64,000 nt of DNA. It comes from Adineta ricciae (taxonomy: Eukaryota > Rotifera > Eurotatoria > Adinetida > Adinetidae). Made by a program: the position numbers and the translations under genes. The stretch lies in NCBI GenBank assembly GCA_905250025.1, contig CAJNOJ010000436.1, forward strand, positions 1 to 64,000, in the 5' to 3' direction. Under the pieces are notes generated by a model that ran no database searches, had not been told where the DNA came from, and worked only from the letters and a program-made list of their open reading frames with translations. Within the stretch, counting starts at the first letter, position 1. Each line of letters opens with the position of its first letter. This document shows, piece by piece, positions 22,626 through 34,342 of the stretch.

Positions 22626-25600
22626 ATGCTACTTCTAGTTTGCATCCTTTGCTTAATTTTTTTTCCATTTATAATTACATTTCCACAAATTAATCTTGAT
22701 TTAACTGATTCAATCAATGAGGACGGAAATATTTCTGCTTTACAACATCATTGTCTTCATGTTGCTATTTGGAATGAACTAGGAATTGACCCTTATCAAA
22801 TAATTTCTTTTTGTATGAACGAATATTCATCAAAATGGGATCTAAAAGAAAATAATATTGATCGAAAATTTACTTTTGCTGACCTTTATCAATTGAATAT
22901 TACTATTGAACAATTATATCTTTGGTCAGCACCATTGGATGTAATTGAACGTTATTATTCATATACGAAACAACGTGTAACTACAAATCAAACATCATTT
23001 TTCACGAAAGAACAATATTTTTATAATTGTACGTCTCCTAGATTCGGTCCATATTGTCAATATTCATTTGATCTTTATAATGATGCTTATTTAACATTAA
23101 ATGAGATTATGCATGATTATTATCAACAGCCATATGAACCATCTTCATTGACATGTTATACTCATTTGCAATGTAATCGTTTTTCAACGTTAGCTTGTCT
23201 TGATTGGACTGAAATATGTGATGGAATTATTGATTGCGAAAATGGTACTGATGAAGAATCTTGCTGGCAATTAGAAATAAATAAATGTAAAGATAATGAA
23301 TTTCGCTGTGATAATGGTCAGTGTATCGATAAGTTATTTTTACATGATAATATTAATCCTCACTTTGAATGTCTCGATCAATCAGATGAAAAAGAAGATT
23401 TACGATCTTCTCATCAATTCATAACTGAACCTATATTTGCCATTGAAGACATTATTTGTCCGCGTAATCCTCCTTTAGAAATGAAATTTACTAGTTCATG
23501 TTTACTATCACGTGAAACTTTACTAAGACAAACATTATTTTCCACTAAACCAAATAATTTATCAGACGATTGTTGGGACGCATTATTCTGCCTGTTACGA
23601 TTGCCAGATCCATGGAATCCGACATGTCGTGCCCTTTGTTCTGAAATACCGTGTGAAGACATAATCAATATGACATGTCCAAGTATGATACATGTACCAG
23701 CGAAACCGATTGCCTTTGGTCATATCTATGTTGTTTACGATAAAGAGCAAACTATTAAGCAGCAACGTGGCATCATCTCACCACACTATATTTGTTATGA
23801 CGATCGGTTGTGCAACGGATTCCTCTCCAACAAATCATTATTTTCTTACAACGGTAAAACATGTCGCCGACCAGAAGATTTTCCTTTGAACTATTCTTCA
23901 TCTGGCCCTGGACGAGATAGTTGGTTAAATGCTTTTATTTTACCAATTATCAGGCAACTAAGTCAATGCAATACTATATTATACAATGATCCAACAATTT
24001 GTAACGAACAAGATTTCTATCAATGTTGGAACTCATCTAAATGTATTGCAAAGCATCGATTATGTGATAAGAGAACGGACTGTGATTATGGGGATGATGA
24101 AAAATGTAGTATAATCAATAATTCTAATTCGATATATAGTACAAATATGCTATCAGTGAGGCATCATATTTCATTTCCTACTATATGTGATGGTTTCACA
24201 GAACTATTACCCATTCTGATCGATGGACGTAATGACACAGACGAAACAGAATGTGAATATTGGCCATGTAATAATTCATATACACGTTGTGATGGTTTTT
24301 GGAATTGTTTGAATGGAGCAGATGAAGTCGATTGTAATGTACCATCATTATTGAATTGTTCATTACATCATCACATATGTGTTTCATCAAAGACAAATCG
24401 ATTTATGTGTTTACCATTAAAAAAAGCTCATGATGGTCATGTTGATTGCTTAGGTGGTACAGATGAGCCAAGCAAGTGTCGAGCAACTGATCATCAACTT
24501 ACAAAGAAAAATTTTCATTGTCTCACAGATCAAAATGAAACTTGTATTATTTCTACAGCGCTATGTTATTTTTATCAATGTAACGATGGAGCTGATCGAC
24601 AACTTTGTGACAATGGCCGAAATCTTACACAATTTACTACTATTTGTAACAAAGAGTATGATCATATTCGTACAAATGTCGAAGACTTCTTTTGTAAACG
24701 TCCAGTTGACACAAAAAAACCAGCAACTGTATATTTTTCGTTGGAAAAAGAAAACAAATTAACTAAAGATTCAACAACATCGTTGATCAATCATACATGG
24801 AATATTTCCCGATATATTCATTTTAATTCCCAACATTGTCATCGTGGTCTATCTTTAACCGTTTGGTTAGATCATCAACATAATATAACAACTAAAACTT
24901 GTCTTTGTCCGCCTAGTTTCTATGGAAATAAATGTCAATATCAAAATCAACGTGTTAGTCTTACATTAAAATTTCATACGTATTCCGATTCACGACGTAC
25001 AACGTTTCTTGTCAATGTTTTACTCATGGAAGATAGTCAAGAACGATTGATTCATTCGCATCAACAATTTAGTTATCTATACGTACGAGATTGTAAAACG
25101 AAATTCAATATGTATTTGTTATATTTATCACGACAAAAAGATCCAAACAAAGCCTATTTTATACATATCGATCTTTATGAAAAGATTTCACATACATATC
25201 GAGGTAGTTTTATGATACCATTGAAATTTTCTTTTCTACCTGTACATCGTCTAGCAGTACAACTTAATATTCCGCGTACATATGATGATATAGAAACTTG
25301 TTCAATTCTTCGGTGCGTTCATGGGCGATGTATCAAATACGCTGATTCATCTAATGGTAACAGTTTCTGTCTTTGTGATCGTGGATGGTCTGGTCGTTAT
25401 TGTACGATTTCATATCATTGCACATGTTCACCTGACTCATTATGTATTGGTATCTTGCCAAATAATCAATCATTATGTATTTGTCCACATAATAGATGGG
25501 GCTCAAAATGTAATTTTCCTGCTACAATGTGCCGTATTGAACAGAATAATACATGTCAAAATGGTGGTCAATGTATATCAACTGATCAACATGTAATATC

Positions 25601-27272
25601 GAAGCAAACAATCAAATGTATTTGTCCCAGAGGTTTTACTGGAGACCGATGTGAAATCTTAGATAACAGAATTATTATCACATTCGATAAAAAAATACGT
25701 TTACCAGACAAAATTCTTATTCATTTTGTTCAAATATTTGATAATCGTTTACCGGAGTACGGCAATACTTTTAAAACAATACCTCTCTATCAAAATAATA
25801 TTACAATCCATTGGTCACGTCCGTTTCATTTGATTTTTCTTAAAGTTTTTCATGATTACTATCTACTTCTCGCACAAAAAGTCTACGAAAAATCAACAAC
25901 CAATCACCAAATTCTTCGAACAACAGATCGTTGTCCACATATAAATGAATTATTAAATGAAACAATCACTCATTATCATTTAATTCGTCGTATTAAATAT
26001 TATCATATACCATGTCAAACTTCTTCACATCAATATTCTTGTTTCTATGATGAGAATCACTTTTGTTTATGTCAAAATTATGGAAAAACCCGTCTTGCAA
26101 ATTGTTTCGAATTTAATTCATCAAAAAAATTTGATTGTTCTGGTCAAAGTAATTGTGAAAATGGAGCAGAATGTTTACAAGACAGTATCACTTGTCCACA
26201 AACATCGATCTGTGTTTGTCCAACATGTTTTTATGGAACACGATGTCAGTTTAATTCGGGTGAATTTGGTCTTTCACTTGATGCTATTTTAGGTTATCAT
26301 ATTCAACCAAGTTTAAATATAGATTCTCAACCATTTATTGTTCAATTTAGTTTAATATTAACGATGATTATGATGATTATTGGATTAATCAATGGTATTT
26401 TATCTTTGCTGACATTTAGTACAAAAGAAATGCATCAAATTGGTTGCGGAATTTATTTGAAAAGTTCATCAATTTCGACGATGTTAACAGCAATTTTATT
26501 TACATTAAAATTTTGGATACTTTTTCTTACGCAAATAAGAAATGGAAATCATCGAATTTTTTTAAAATTTCAATGTATTACAATGGATTTTTTCTTGCAA
26601 ATCTCTTTGAATATCAATCAATGGTTAAATGCTTGTGTAGCTATTGAACGAGCACTAATGGCAATTAATGGAACATCATTTAATAAAAAGAAAAGTAAAC
26701 AAATAGCAAAATTTCTTACGACATTTGTGATTTTCTCGAATATAATTACAACTATTCATGATCCGATTTATCGTCAACTGATTGATGATGATGATGATGA
26801 TAATGACGAAACGAAGAAACGAATTTGGTGTACCGTTCTTTATCCATCTTCGGTGCAAAAATTTAATACAACTATGAATTTATTTCATTTTTTAGTGCCA
26901 TTTCTTATTAATGCGATGTCTGCTTCAATCATTGTGATCGTGATAGCCCGTCAGAAAAAAGCTTTTAATACAAAAGAAAGCTATTATGAACAATTGAAAA
27001 AAGAATTTCTACAACATCGTCATTTGATTATTACAGCAATCATTTTAGTTATATTAGCGATACCACGATTAATTTTTTCTTTTGTTTTTGGCTGCATGAA
27101 ATCTATCAGTGAACCATGGCTATTTTTAATCGGATACTTTATCTCTTTCATACCATCTATGTTAACATTTGTAGTATTTGTTCTGCCATCTACAACTTAT
27201 AAACAATATTTCAAGAAGATATGTGATCGATATAAAAGCGACATACAGAGACGATTACGTTGCCAAAATTAA
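22626..27272 (+). CDS. Chimeric receptor: LDLa and EGF ectodomain with rhodopsin-like 7TM (1548 aa)
   Basis: Single-exon frame. I take the ATG at 22626 because it gives a signal peptide (LLLVCILCLIFFPFIITF); the frame is open slightly upstream but without ATG. LDL-receptor class A modules lie near residues 176-213 (ICDGIIDCENGTDEESC), 221-255 (RCDNGQCID, CLDQSDE), 464-496 (CIAKHRLCDKRTDCDYGDDE) and 542-572 (CDGFWNCLNGADEVDC), all with the acidic calcium cluster. EGF-like modules lie near 737-772, 891-928, 968-1008 (CQNGGQC...CICPRGFTGDRC) and 1171-1206. Seven hydrophobic helices span about 1237-1525; the DRY position reads IERAL and the second extracellular loop has an Asp run. It is expected at the plasma membrane, binding ligand through its ectodomain and signalling through G proteins. 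The ligand is unknown. No lesion is seen over 4.6 kb, arguing for function. Confidence 0.92.
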   Translation: MLLLVCILCLIFFPFIITFPQINLDLTDSINEDGNISALQHHCLHVAIWNELGIDPYQIISFCMNEYSSKWDLKENNIDRKFTFADLYQLNITIEQLYLWSAPLDVIERYYSYTKQRVTTNQTSFFTKEQYFYNCTSPRFGPYCQYSFDLYNDAYLTLNEIMHDYYQQPYEPSSLTCYTHLQCNRFSTLACLDWTEICDGIIDCENGTDEESCWQLEINKCKDNEFRCDNGQCIDKLFLHDNINPHFECLDQSDEKEDLRSSHQFITEPIFAIEDIICPRNPPLEMKFTSSCLLSRETLLRQTLFSTKPNNLSDDCWDALFCLLRLPDPWNPTCRALCSEIPCEDIINMTCPSMIHVPAKPIAFGHIYVVYDKEQTIKQQRGIISPHYICYDDRLCNGFLSNKSLFSYNGKTCRRPEDFPLNYSSSGPGRDSWLNAFILPIIRQLSQCNTILYNDPTICNEQDFYQCWNSSKCIAKHRLCDKRTDCDYGDDEKCSIINNSNSIYSTNMLSVRHHISFPTICDGFTELLPILIDGRNDTDETECEYWPCNNSYTRCDGFWNCLNGADEVDCNVPSLLNCSLHHHICVSSKTNRFMCLPLKKAHDGHVDCLGGTDEPSKCRATDHQLTKKNFHCLTDQNETCIISTALCYFYQCNDGADRQLCDNGRNLTQFTTICNKEYDHIRTNVEDFFCKRPVDTKKPATVYFSLEKENKLTKDSTTSLINHTWNISRYIHFNSQHCHRGLSLTVWLDHQHNITTKTCLCPPSFYGNKCQYQNQRVSLTLKFHTYSDSRRTTFLVNVLLMEDSQERLIHSHQQFSYLYVRDCKTKFNMYLLYLSRQKDPNKAYFIHIDLYEKISHTYRGSFMIPLKFSFLPVHRLAVQLNIPRTYDDIETCSILRCVHGRCIKYADSSNGNSFCLCDRGWSGRYCTISYHCTCSPDSLCIGILPNNQSLCICPHNRWGSKCNFPATMCRIEQNNTCQNGGQCISTDQHVISKQTIKCICPRGFTGDRCEILDNRIIITFDKKIRLPDKILIHFVQIFDNRLPEYGNTFKTIPLYQNNITIHWSRPFHLIFLKVFHDYYLLLAQKVYEKSTTNHQILRTTDRCPHINELLNETITHYHLIRRIKYYHIPCQTSSHQYSCFYDENHFCLCQNYGKTRLANCFEFNSSKKFDCSGQSNCENGAECLQDSITCPQTSICVCPTCFYGTRCQFNSGEFGLSLDAILGYHIQPSLNIDSQPFIVQFSLILTMIMMIIGLINGILSLLTFSTKEMHQIGCGIYLKSSSISTMLTAILFTLKFWILFLTQIRNGNHRIFLKFQCITMDFFLQISLNINQWLNACVAIERALMAINGTSFNKKKSKQIAKFLTTFVIFSNIITTIHDPIYRQLIDDDDDDNDETKKRIWCTVLYPSSVQKFNTTMNLFHFLVPFLINAMSASIIVIVIARQKKAFNTKESYYEQLKKEFLQHRHLIITAIILVILAIPRLIFSFVFGCMKSISEPWLFLIGYFISFIPSMLTFVVFVLPSTTYKQYFKKICDRYKSDIQRRLRCQN

Positions 27273-28714
27273 CGATAAACAAGAGATTTGTTGGAGTAGA
27301 TTAAAAACGTGATACTTCTATTAGTTGAATCAGAATCTAGTCTTTTTAACTACTTGACTGTTAGCAACGTATACATTCGACATGTTCATTTTTATGCAAA
27401 AAATAAAGACTGTAATTTCTTAAAACGATTTTCTTTGTATGCTTTGGGTTTGCATTAACATTCTACATGTACTGAAACCTACCGTTCGGACTCTGATACT
27501 TCATATAGAAAAGAAGTGAAAGACGTTGTGCTGTGGAAAGTGTAAGTTTCGAAGCGATAAAGCGTGATTACAGATAAATACCTAGTATTGTGTTGAGAAT
27601 AAATGATGGGTGGTAAATTTCTGGTGAAAAGCAGATATTAGAAAGAGAACTTTTTTCAAAATTGGTTTCAATTTGAGATTTCCCATGACCTCATACTTTT
27701 TACTGTTTTCATAAAAACGACTTTTTATCAAAAATGCAAAATAGAAGTTTAGATGACTATCCTATTCTATAAGATTCTCTTATTAATATTATTCTCCATG
27801 TATCAAAACAGATTTGAATAATTTCCACTCGTCAAATGCCATAAATCTGAAAACTATGTAGTCTAATCCAGAAATATCTCTATCGTATATCAAGGTAACA
27901 GTGTAGACTTTAATACATTCATACGTAGAAAATTTTATAAGATCGATTATCAAAGACAGAATGACGTTAGCAGAATATTTTTATGCTCTCATGATTTTAT
28001 TTTTTAATTCTGTTTGTTCACTTCGAAAATGTCATGTCAAGCAGTAGAGTTGTAAATAAATAAAAACATTTGGGTTTTTCAATGTTTCTCTTCATTTTAT
28101 ATAACTCCCCGTGTATCTCAAGAAGTAGCAAATTTGATTATGCCTCTCTACGAAATAACACCATCAACATTTTTTTCTCTGTTTAGTAAAAGTATTTTTG
28201 CTGACATTTATTCCCAACGGAAAGTTTTTACCACCAACACTGCTTTCATCCATTCTCACTCGCGTTTCTGTTAATTTTCCCATGAGAAATAGACGAAAAA
28301 GAGAAAAGATAATTTTACATCAGTTATCATAAATTAGTGAACCTACCCATCTACGTCAAGGTAGAGAGAAAAAAAGAAAAGATAATTAAATAATAAAAAT
28401 TATCCTTCACTCATAAATACTTCACTTATATGAAGCATCATTTTAGTCATCATTTCTGATTGAGTTAATCTTTATATAACTGCGTCATTTGAGATACAAA
28501 AATGGAATTTTATCTTAACGATGAGTTTCATAAGGGAGTTGTTAAAAGTGCATTTATCTGGTCTGAAGAATCAATGATATTTGCATTATATAAATGTTTT
28601 GCATAAGCTTTAGTTCTCATTTATGATAATTGAACAGAATGTTTTCGCTTTGTGCTACATGTTTTCAGTAATTTTTAGATTTTTCAGTGGTACGATTAGT
28701 CAAAATATATCGTC

Positions 28715-29686
28715 ATGTTGCTCGTATACGTTTCTCAACAAGGTACAATTTGCTATGGACTCTTTATTTTTATCATCGGTGTAGTGGGTAATGCAATAAA
28801 TATTTTTATTTTTGGAAGTGTTCACAAGTATCGTACAACAGTATCTACATTCTATTATCTTATTGGTTCAATTGTGAACTTTATTTTAATGTTTACTAAT
28901 GTAGGTATGCGCATTGTATATGATGGATTTGTTTTTGAACCAGGTAGTAATTCAAATGCCGTGTGTAAAATCAGACGATTCTGCAATATTACATTCGGTA
29001 TGATGTCGCTATGTTTCTCATGTTTGGCTACAATCGATCAATATTTTGCTACATCACCAAATGTTCGTGTACGTAATTGTAGTAATATTAAATGGGCCCA
29101 TCGTATTACAGTTATTGTTATTATCATTTGTTGTTTACATGGTATTCCTTACCTTATCTTTGCTAATCTTTCACCAGTCACCGGTGTTTGTCGATATATA
29201 GATGCTATCTTCGAAGTTTACGTACCACTATTCATTGTGATTGTGCTCGTAATTATAGTTGGCATTGTGATGATCAGTTTTGGATGTTTAGCATTTCGAA
29301 ATATTGAACAAACAACTATATTGGCTGATCAAGGAGCTCAAAAACAACTAACAAGAATGATCTGCATGCAAGTGATATTAGTTGTCTTTTGTCTTGCTCC
29401 CTATGGTATTTTCAATATCTATATGTGGTGCACATCTGGAATAAGCGTCACAGCAAATCCTAATTCTATACAAGCTGTTGTCTCACAACTGTCTGGTCTC
29501 TTTATGTGGACTAATTATGCGGTATATGTAATTCATTGTATAGAAATTGTTCATAATCTTTTCTTTTAAATTTAGGGTAGTTTCTATGTTTTTCTCATCG
29601 CTTCTAGTAGTTTTCGTCGAAGAGTAAAATGTCGATTCCTTTGTTGGCGAAATAAAAGTAGAATCAAGCCAACTGATCAAATGTGA
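28715..29686 (+). CDS. Rhodopsin-like seven-transmembrane receptor (two exons, 305 aa, copy A)
   Basis: Exon 1 is 28715-29521; a 54-bp intron (GTATAT...TTTAG, 29522-29575) follows; exon 2 is 29576-29686. The intron is phase 0, and joining the exons restores the end of TM7 (TNYA/GSFYVFLIASSSFRR), the equivalent of the NPxxY segment, plus a basic cytoplasmic tail; unspliced, the frame would stop early. TM1 carries the GN motif (GVVGNAINIF), TM3 ends in ATIDQYFATS in place of DRY, and Cys residues suit the loop disulfide. Such divergent receptors form large families in bdelloids. The ligand cannot be inferred. The start gives a short extracellular N-terminus, normal for this class. Confidence 0.88.
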
Positions 29687-29759
29687 CAATTCTAGACTAA
29701 ATGTTCTCTTACATATATTTGTTGTATCGTATTTCAAATAAAACATCTAATCAGTCACA

Positions 29760-31570
29760 TTCGTGAACGCTTTTCGAGCATTGAGGCAATGAAAGTGAAA
29801 TACAATAATATCTTTTTTTCAAACAGGCCAATGTAACATTCATGATTTCGTCTCATAGACTTGGTCGCGATCAGTCGCACTCGTCCAAGTAAAAAATTAT
29901 ATAGTCTATTTTTCACCTTTTAACTCTTTCTATTCCTAACCAGTTTCATAAGTCCTAGGACCTAAAACTTGGTTTACAACATTTGGGTGTGTGTGTGTGT
30001 GTCTATCTATCTGCCGCAGGTCTTAGGTCAAAGATCAAGTTATATTGATAACAGCAAAACTTTATAAAACATGGTTTTTGAGCGGTGTTGCAGGCGGATG
30101 TTGACAGTAGTGGGCTAAGATAGGGTCGGGTCAAGGATCAAAAAAAGATATTCTTCATAATTGCCCACAACATCGAAAAACATGGATTTCGATGAAAGTT
30201 TAGCAAAAGCGCCATATATTTTCCAGATTACAAACAGAGCTGCGGCATCACGGGATAAGACTGAGAAAGTCCAAAAAGCACAGCAGCTTTGCGCTGAATA
30301 TGCCAAAAACGGTTCGGAAAACCAAGCAACGAGTTCTAAGCCAGACGGGCTGCCACACCCAAGGAAACACCGATGGACCTAAAGAATGCTCCGAATTTCA
30401 CAGACACCCAGCGTATTAAGGCACTGACACCAAAATATCCCGCATCTCAGAAAAGACGGCAGAGCTGAGACCAACTACATACCTCATAAAACATTCATAG
30501 TCCGCGACACAGAAGAAAACTATGAGTGACGATCTTCAAGACCGCAGCTCATAGATTTCACCAAACAAAACCCCCGATTAACTACCTCCGAGCGCGACAT
30601 TATTGTACCTAGCCATAAGACCCCACATACCCTCAACACACCGAGTCGAAAACCATTCCACTACACCAAACACAAAATACCAACACAATTCCCGAGCATT
30701 ACTGAATCAGGATTCAAAATACGGATCCGGTTCAGTGGAGAGTAGCCGAAGTCCGGCGTCTCAAACCTTGCACGTATTACAAATGTGATATTTGGATTAT
30801 CCATCAAAGCATATTAGTCGATCTGTATTTTTCTAAATATATTTAAACTAGAATAAGATGATTTCTTCATGTTTGAGGAATTTTCGATGCTTTTTAAGAA
30901 GTTCACTGATTTCAGCATAGGTCCACAGGAAATTCAAGTTATCCTGGTGTACATTTTCACACTTTATTCACTTCTTCAGCTCCGTCAACTTCCTTTACTC
31001 CTTTAACTCCTTTTATTCTCTTAAGTAGCTGCGATTTCTTTAGGTTTGATGAGTTGCTTACGTTTACTGACTATTTTCACTAAACATGCTGTGTCATTTG
31101 TCCTGGCTTTTTTGATACTACAAGAGAAATCGTAAAAAAGCATCGAGCTAAAAAAGGACAAAGAAAAATATATCAACATATATTACATGTAGAGGATATA
31201 TCTTATATTTCTACACCTTGTCCATGTTTTGGGGTTCGATTGGGTGGGTGGACGATATAATATTAATCACCAAAGTATTCGAGATAAGTATTAGGATAGG
31301 AACAGGAGTTGGATGTTATTTTGTGTACAAGCATTTTATGACTGTAGGTGAATAGGTGAGAAAGATCAGCTATGATCTTGATAGTGAACTCAAATCACTC
31401 TCTATGTTGCATCTTTTCTTTTTCTGCTAGTCATGAATTTTTATTTAGTCATCATTCTGCATTATTCCCTCCGCTGAAAGGAGGATGTACACAGAATTTG
31501 AACTAAAATTCGTTCGTCTATTCATGCACTCTACATTGACGAAATAACAGCCTATACTACTGACTAAGAA
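29760..31570. repeat. Non-coding block shared by copies A and B2, related to 62070-63120
   Basis: Contains a TG microsatellite at 29990 and a stretch (about 30040-30560) present in B2 (46960-47500). Parts also resemble 62150-62260 ('ggtcaaagatcaa...ttatat', 'gtgttgcaggcggatgttgacagtag') and 63058-63105 ('gatgagtgacgatc...ctcat'). It looks like an old interspersed repeat. The frame at 30161-30382 (DFDESLAKAPYIFQITNR) is open in both copies but carries no recognised domain and I do not call it a gene. Confidence 0.5.
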
Positions 31571-31578
31571 AGCTTAAC

Positions 31579-32116
31579 TAACGAGAGAACCGCCCAAGGT
31601 GATTAATGGTTTCTTTTTTGAGTCAATGCTTTATTTGTAATTAAACAAGCAGTTTACAGGAAAGGGAGAGAGAAGAAAACATACAACGGATAGACTGGTT
31701 ATAAAGCTAGCAGAAAAGAGAAGAGACGCATGATTTATGTCTTATGTCTCTTAACGGGTTTAGATCTCATCTATTGGTGGTAGATAGTCGTCGATGAGGT
31801 ATGAAATGCCTCAAGAGGATTCGTGCCCATGAGACTTTTATCTAGAGTTACTATATATGTTTTACTGAAATTTTCAGAGCATTGTTCCTATCTCGAGGCC
31901 TATCTGTACCCAAAGATTCAGTTCTAAATGCTCGTATTTGATTTGTTGGTAGATACCTAGCTATATGCAAAGATTTCAGTAAAACATATATAGTAACTCT
32001 AGATAAAAGTCTCATGGGCACGAATCCTCTTGAGGTTTTTCATACCTCATCAAGGACTATCTACCACCAATAGATGAAACCTAAACCCGTTAATCACCTC
32101 GGGCGGTTCTCTCGTA
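31579..32116. repeat. Foldback element, copy A
   Basis: The terminal 'acgagagaaccgccc' at about 31580 is the reverse complement of 'gggcggttctctcgt' at 32101-32115. Inside, about 31755-31884 pairs with about 31970-32090. The left arm is interrupted between the terminal and the internal pairing segments by about 140 bp. It has no coding content, so it is a non-autonomous hairpin element. The same family occurs at 1-425 and 48591-49148. Confidence 0.75.
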
Positions 32117-32342
32117 AGTGTAAAACGAACGTGTCAGATGCACATATTTTGTTGTGCGAAAAGCATATCTTGTTGATATATGTTAGTGTTAAAACGGATG
32201 AACAGCTACGTTTATACACATATTACAATTGTAGGCAAGATCGACATAGACGCCAAAAACAAACTTTCTATTTTAATTTATCAACTAGCCTGTTTTCAAA
32301 ATCGATCGACAGAAAGGTTTCAAGAAAGAAAATGATTGTCAT

Positions 32343-33429
32343 TCAGTTGAAGTTGAAATAACGATGTTGAAGGTGGTGAAACATTGCAAAGCAGAGCGTA
32401 CCGGTCAATGTGTAGATATAGAAAGACGTTGAATGAGTAAGATGTACCAAGAGAACAATCAGGGAATATCTCAAGTTTTCGACAGTCACACGATATTGAC
32501 TTTTCGATACATTAACCGTTACACTAGCGTGTGAACGGTAGAGTCCAAATGGCAAATCCAATACCAAAACGCACGATACCTAAAACAATCAATCCATATT
32601 ATTTTTATTTTCAGCTCTGTGAAATGTCTTGAATAATCTGAATAAATAACATTCGCGTGAGATTACGACCGTTTTTCCGTGCTAAAACTAATTGCTGTGT
32701 TGTTCGAACAGCGTGTTGAAACGAATTTATTGTTGGATGAATGATTTTAGAGCGCGTATTGCGAATAGTTAGTGTTTCAAAGATGGTGACAACGATACTT
32801 GGGAAAACGATATCTACGCCCAAGTATACCCAATCATTAATAATTCAACAGGAAAAATCTCGGCCATAGCAAGAAACAGGGACATTGGGAATTTTTGCTT
32901 CCACACAATGGAATACCCCCAGAAAAGGCAAATGTAAAGAAAATGAAAATACTCATGACAACGCATTTTGCTGGTCGATGTGTACTCAGCTGACGATAAG
33001 CAACTGATTGATGACTACACAAAAATCGATCAATATTTGCTGCAACAAGAATCCAAATAGCTGATGACCAACTAATGTTCAGTAAATACAAATGCGTTTT
33101 GCAAAGAGGCTGATTTTCATTGGGCCAATTGATGTTGTAACTACAATTCGGGTCTACCATCATACTGACATTCTCCAATTGGTTTTCTTTTAAACTTACC
33201 CTCGAAGGACTTGCGTTAATAATCCTGACAAGGTAAATACGGTAGCTGATAGTGAAGACCAACAGAGGTAGATTGTACATAGAATCTTTTTGAGAGGACG
33301 CTCTCTTAGAATACAAATGTTCAATACATTACTGACTGTGCCAAAAAGAATTAAAATTGTAGGTCCATGTCGATTGATTTGCATTGTGATGTAGTTTATG
33401 GATGACACCAGATCACTACTATTTGACAT
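32343..33429 (-). pseudogene. Rhodopsin-like receptor pseudogene (copy A)
   Basis: Blocks in order on the minus strand: 33429-33200 (TM1-TM2: ILILFGTVSNVLNICILRER, SATVFTLSGLLTQVLRG); after a GTAAGT donor at about 33202, a block with CSYNINWPNENQPLCKTHLY and ILVAANIDRFLCSHQSV (TM3 with a DRF variant of DRY); 32857-32639 (INDWVYLGVDIVFPSIVVTI, TM5); 32579-32343 (LPFGLYRSHASVTV and SFYIYTLTGTLC, TM6-TM7). Lesions: a frame change near 32870, an in-frame TGA just before INDW, and a lost donor in the last intron (CAG followed by ATTATT at 32637, where copy B has GTTAGT). The receptor class is clear; this copy should not make a full protein. Confidence 0.75.
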
Positions 33430-33439
33430 TATTCTGCTT

Positions 33440-34340
33440 TTGCTTCGAGTAACTTACAAGCGATAAAATACGATTCGACCTGGAAATGTGTCTCCTCTTT
33501 TACCTTTCGACTGTTCATAAAGTACTTTTATCATCGAATGTGTCCGCGAAGGAAAATATAAGGAAAGCTGCAGATGTCACAGTATGATAGGATTAAAAAA
33601 TTGATGAGAACGAACACATGGATCATTAGAAGAAAAGAAGTATCGCATGCCGAAAGAAAAAACTTATCTTAGTGATGATGTAACGAATTTTTTACTGGCG
33701 TGAGTTGTTAAGATTTTGCAGAATGATGACATGATATGATAGATACGAACGTCGGATATCCTTCGAATAGATCACTAGACGCCTGCTGTGTATTAGGAAA
33801 AATGAGGACGACAGTTGTATTATTTTCAGATTACGCGACGCAAATCAAATTATAAATATAGAGAGTTCGATTTCGCATAGGTACTGCTACATGTGTTTAT
33901 CCAAGCGACACTCATGCCAAACTTGCCTGGTTGAAACTGAATGACTTGACATTAATTTATGAGAAAGGTCATGTCATTGAAAAAAATGACTTCGAATCGC
34001 CAGGGCTACTTCACACTATTATTGTTTGTTTTCATGAATTTCATTACAATAACAAATTAAGTAGTGTACTTGGCCAGAGACGGACAAACCGCATATTTAC
34101 TAAATTCCGGACTGTAAACAATAGATATTTGAGCAATTTAATTTTTGAAAGCTAGTCGCATTTCCCAATTTCCCTTGGTCGTTTAACTTATCATAAATCG
34201 ATTCTCTATTAATCAGTAATTTTAATTCGAAAAACAGCGACATGGATATTCATATACATTGCATAATGCATGGAATTTGCGTAGAAGTGTGAGCTGCTTT
34301 TTTATTTTCTGATTAGTTTGGTTAAAGTTTTCACAATATT
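33440..34340. other. Intergenic between receptor pseudogene and carboxylesterase
   Basis: Shared with copy B2 (50470-51376). The frame at 33931-34155 is open in both copies, but copy differences are not concentrated at third codon positions by eye and no domain is recognisable, so it is not called. The region lies downstream of the esterase and upstream of the receptor pseudogene, whose promoter it may have held. Confidence 0.4.
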
Positions 34341-34342
34341 CA

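Noticed and set aside
30161-30382. Small gene conserved in copies A and B2 (DFDESLAKAPYIFQ)
   Set aside because: It lies within a repeat block also present elsewhere; frame conservation between two recent copies is weak evidence, and no domain is seen.
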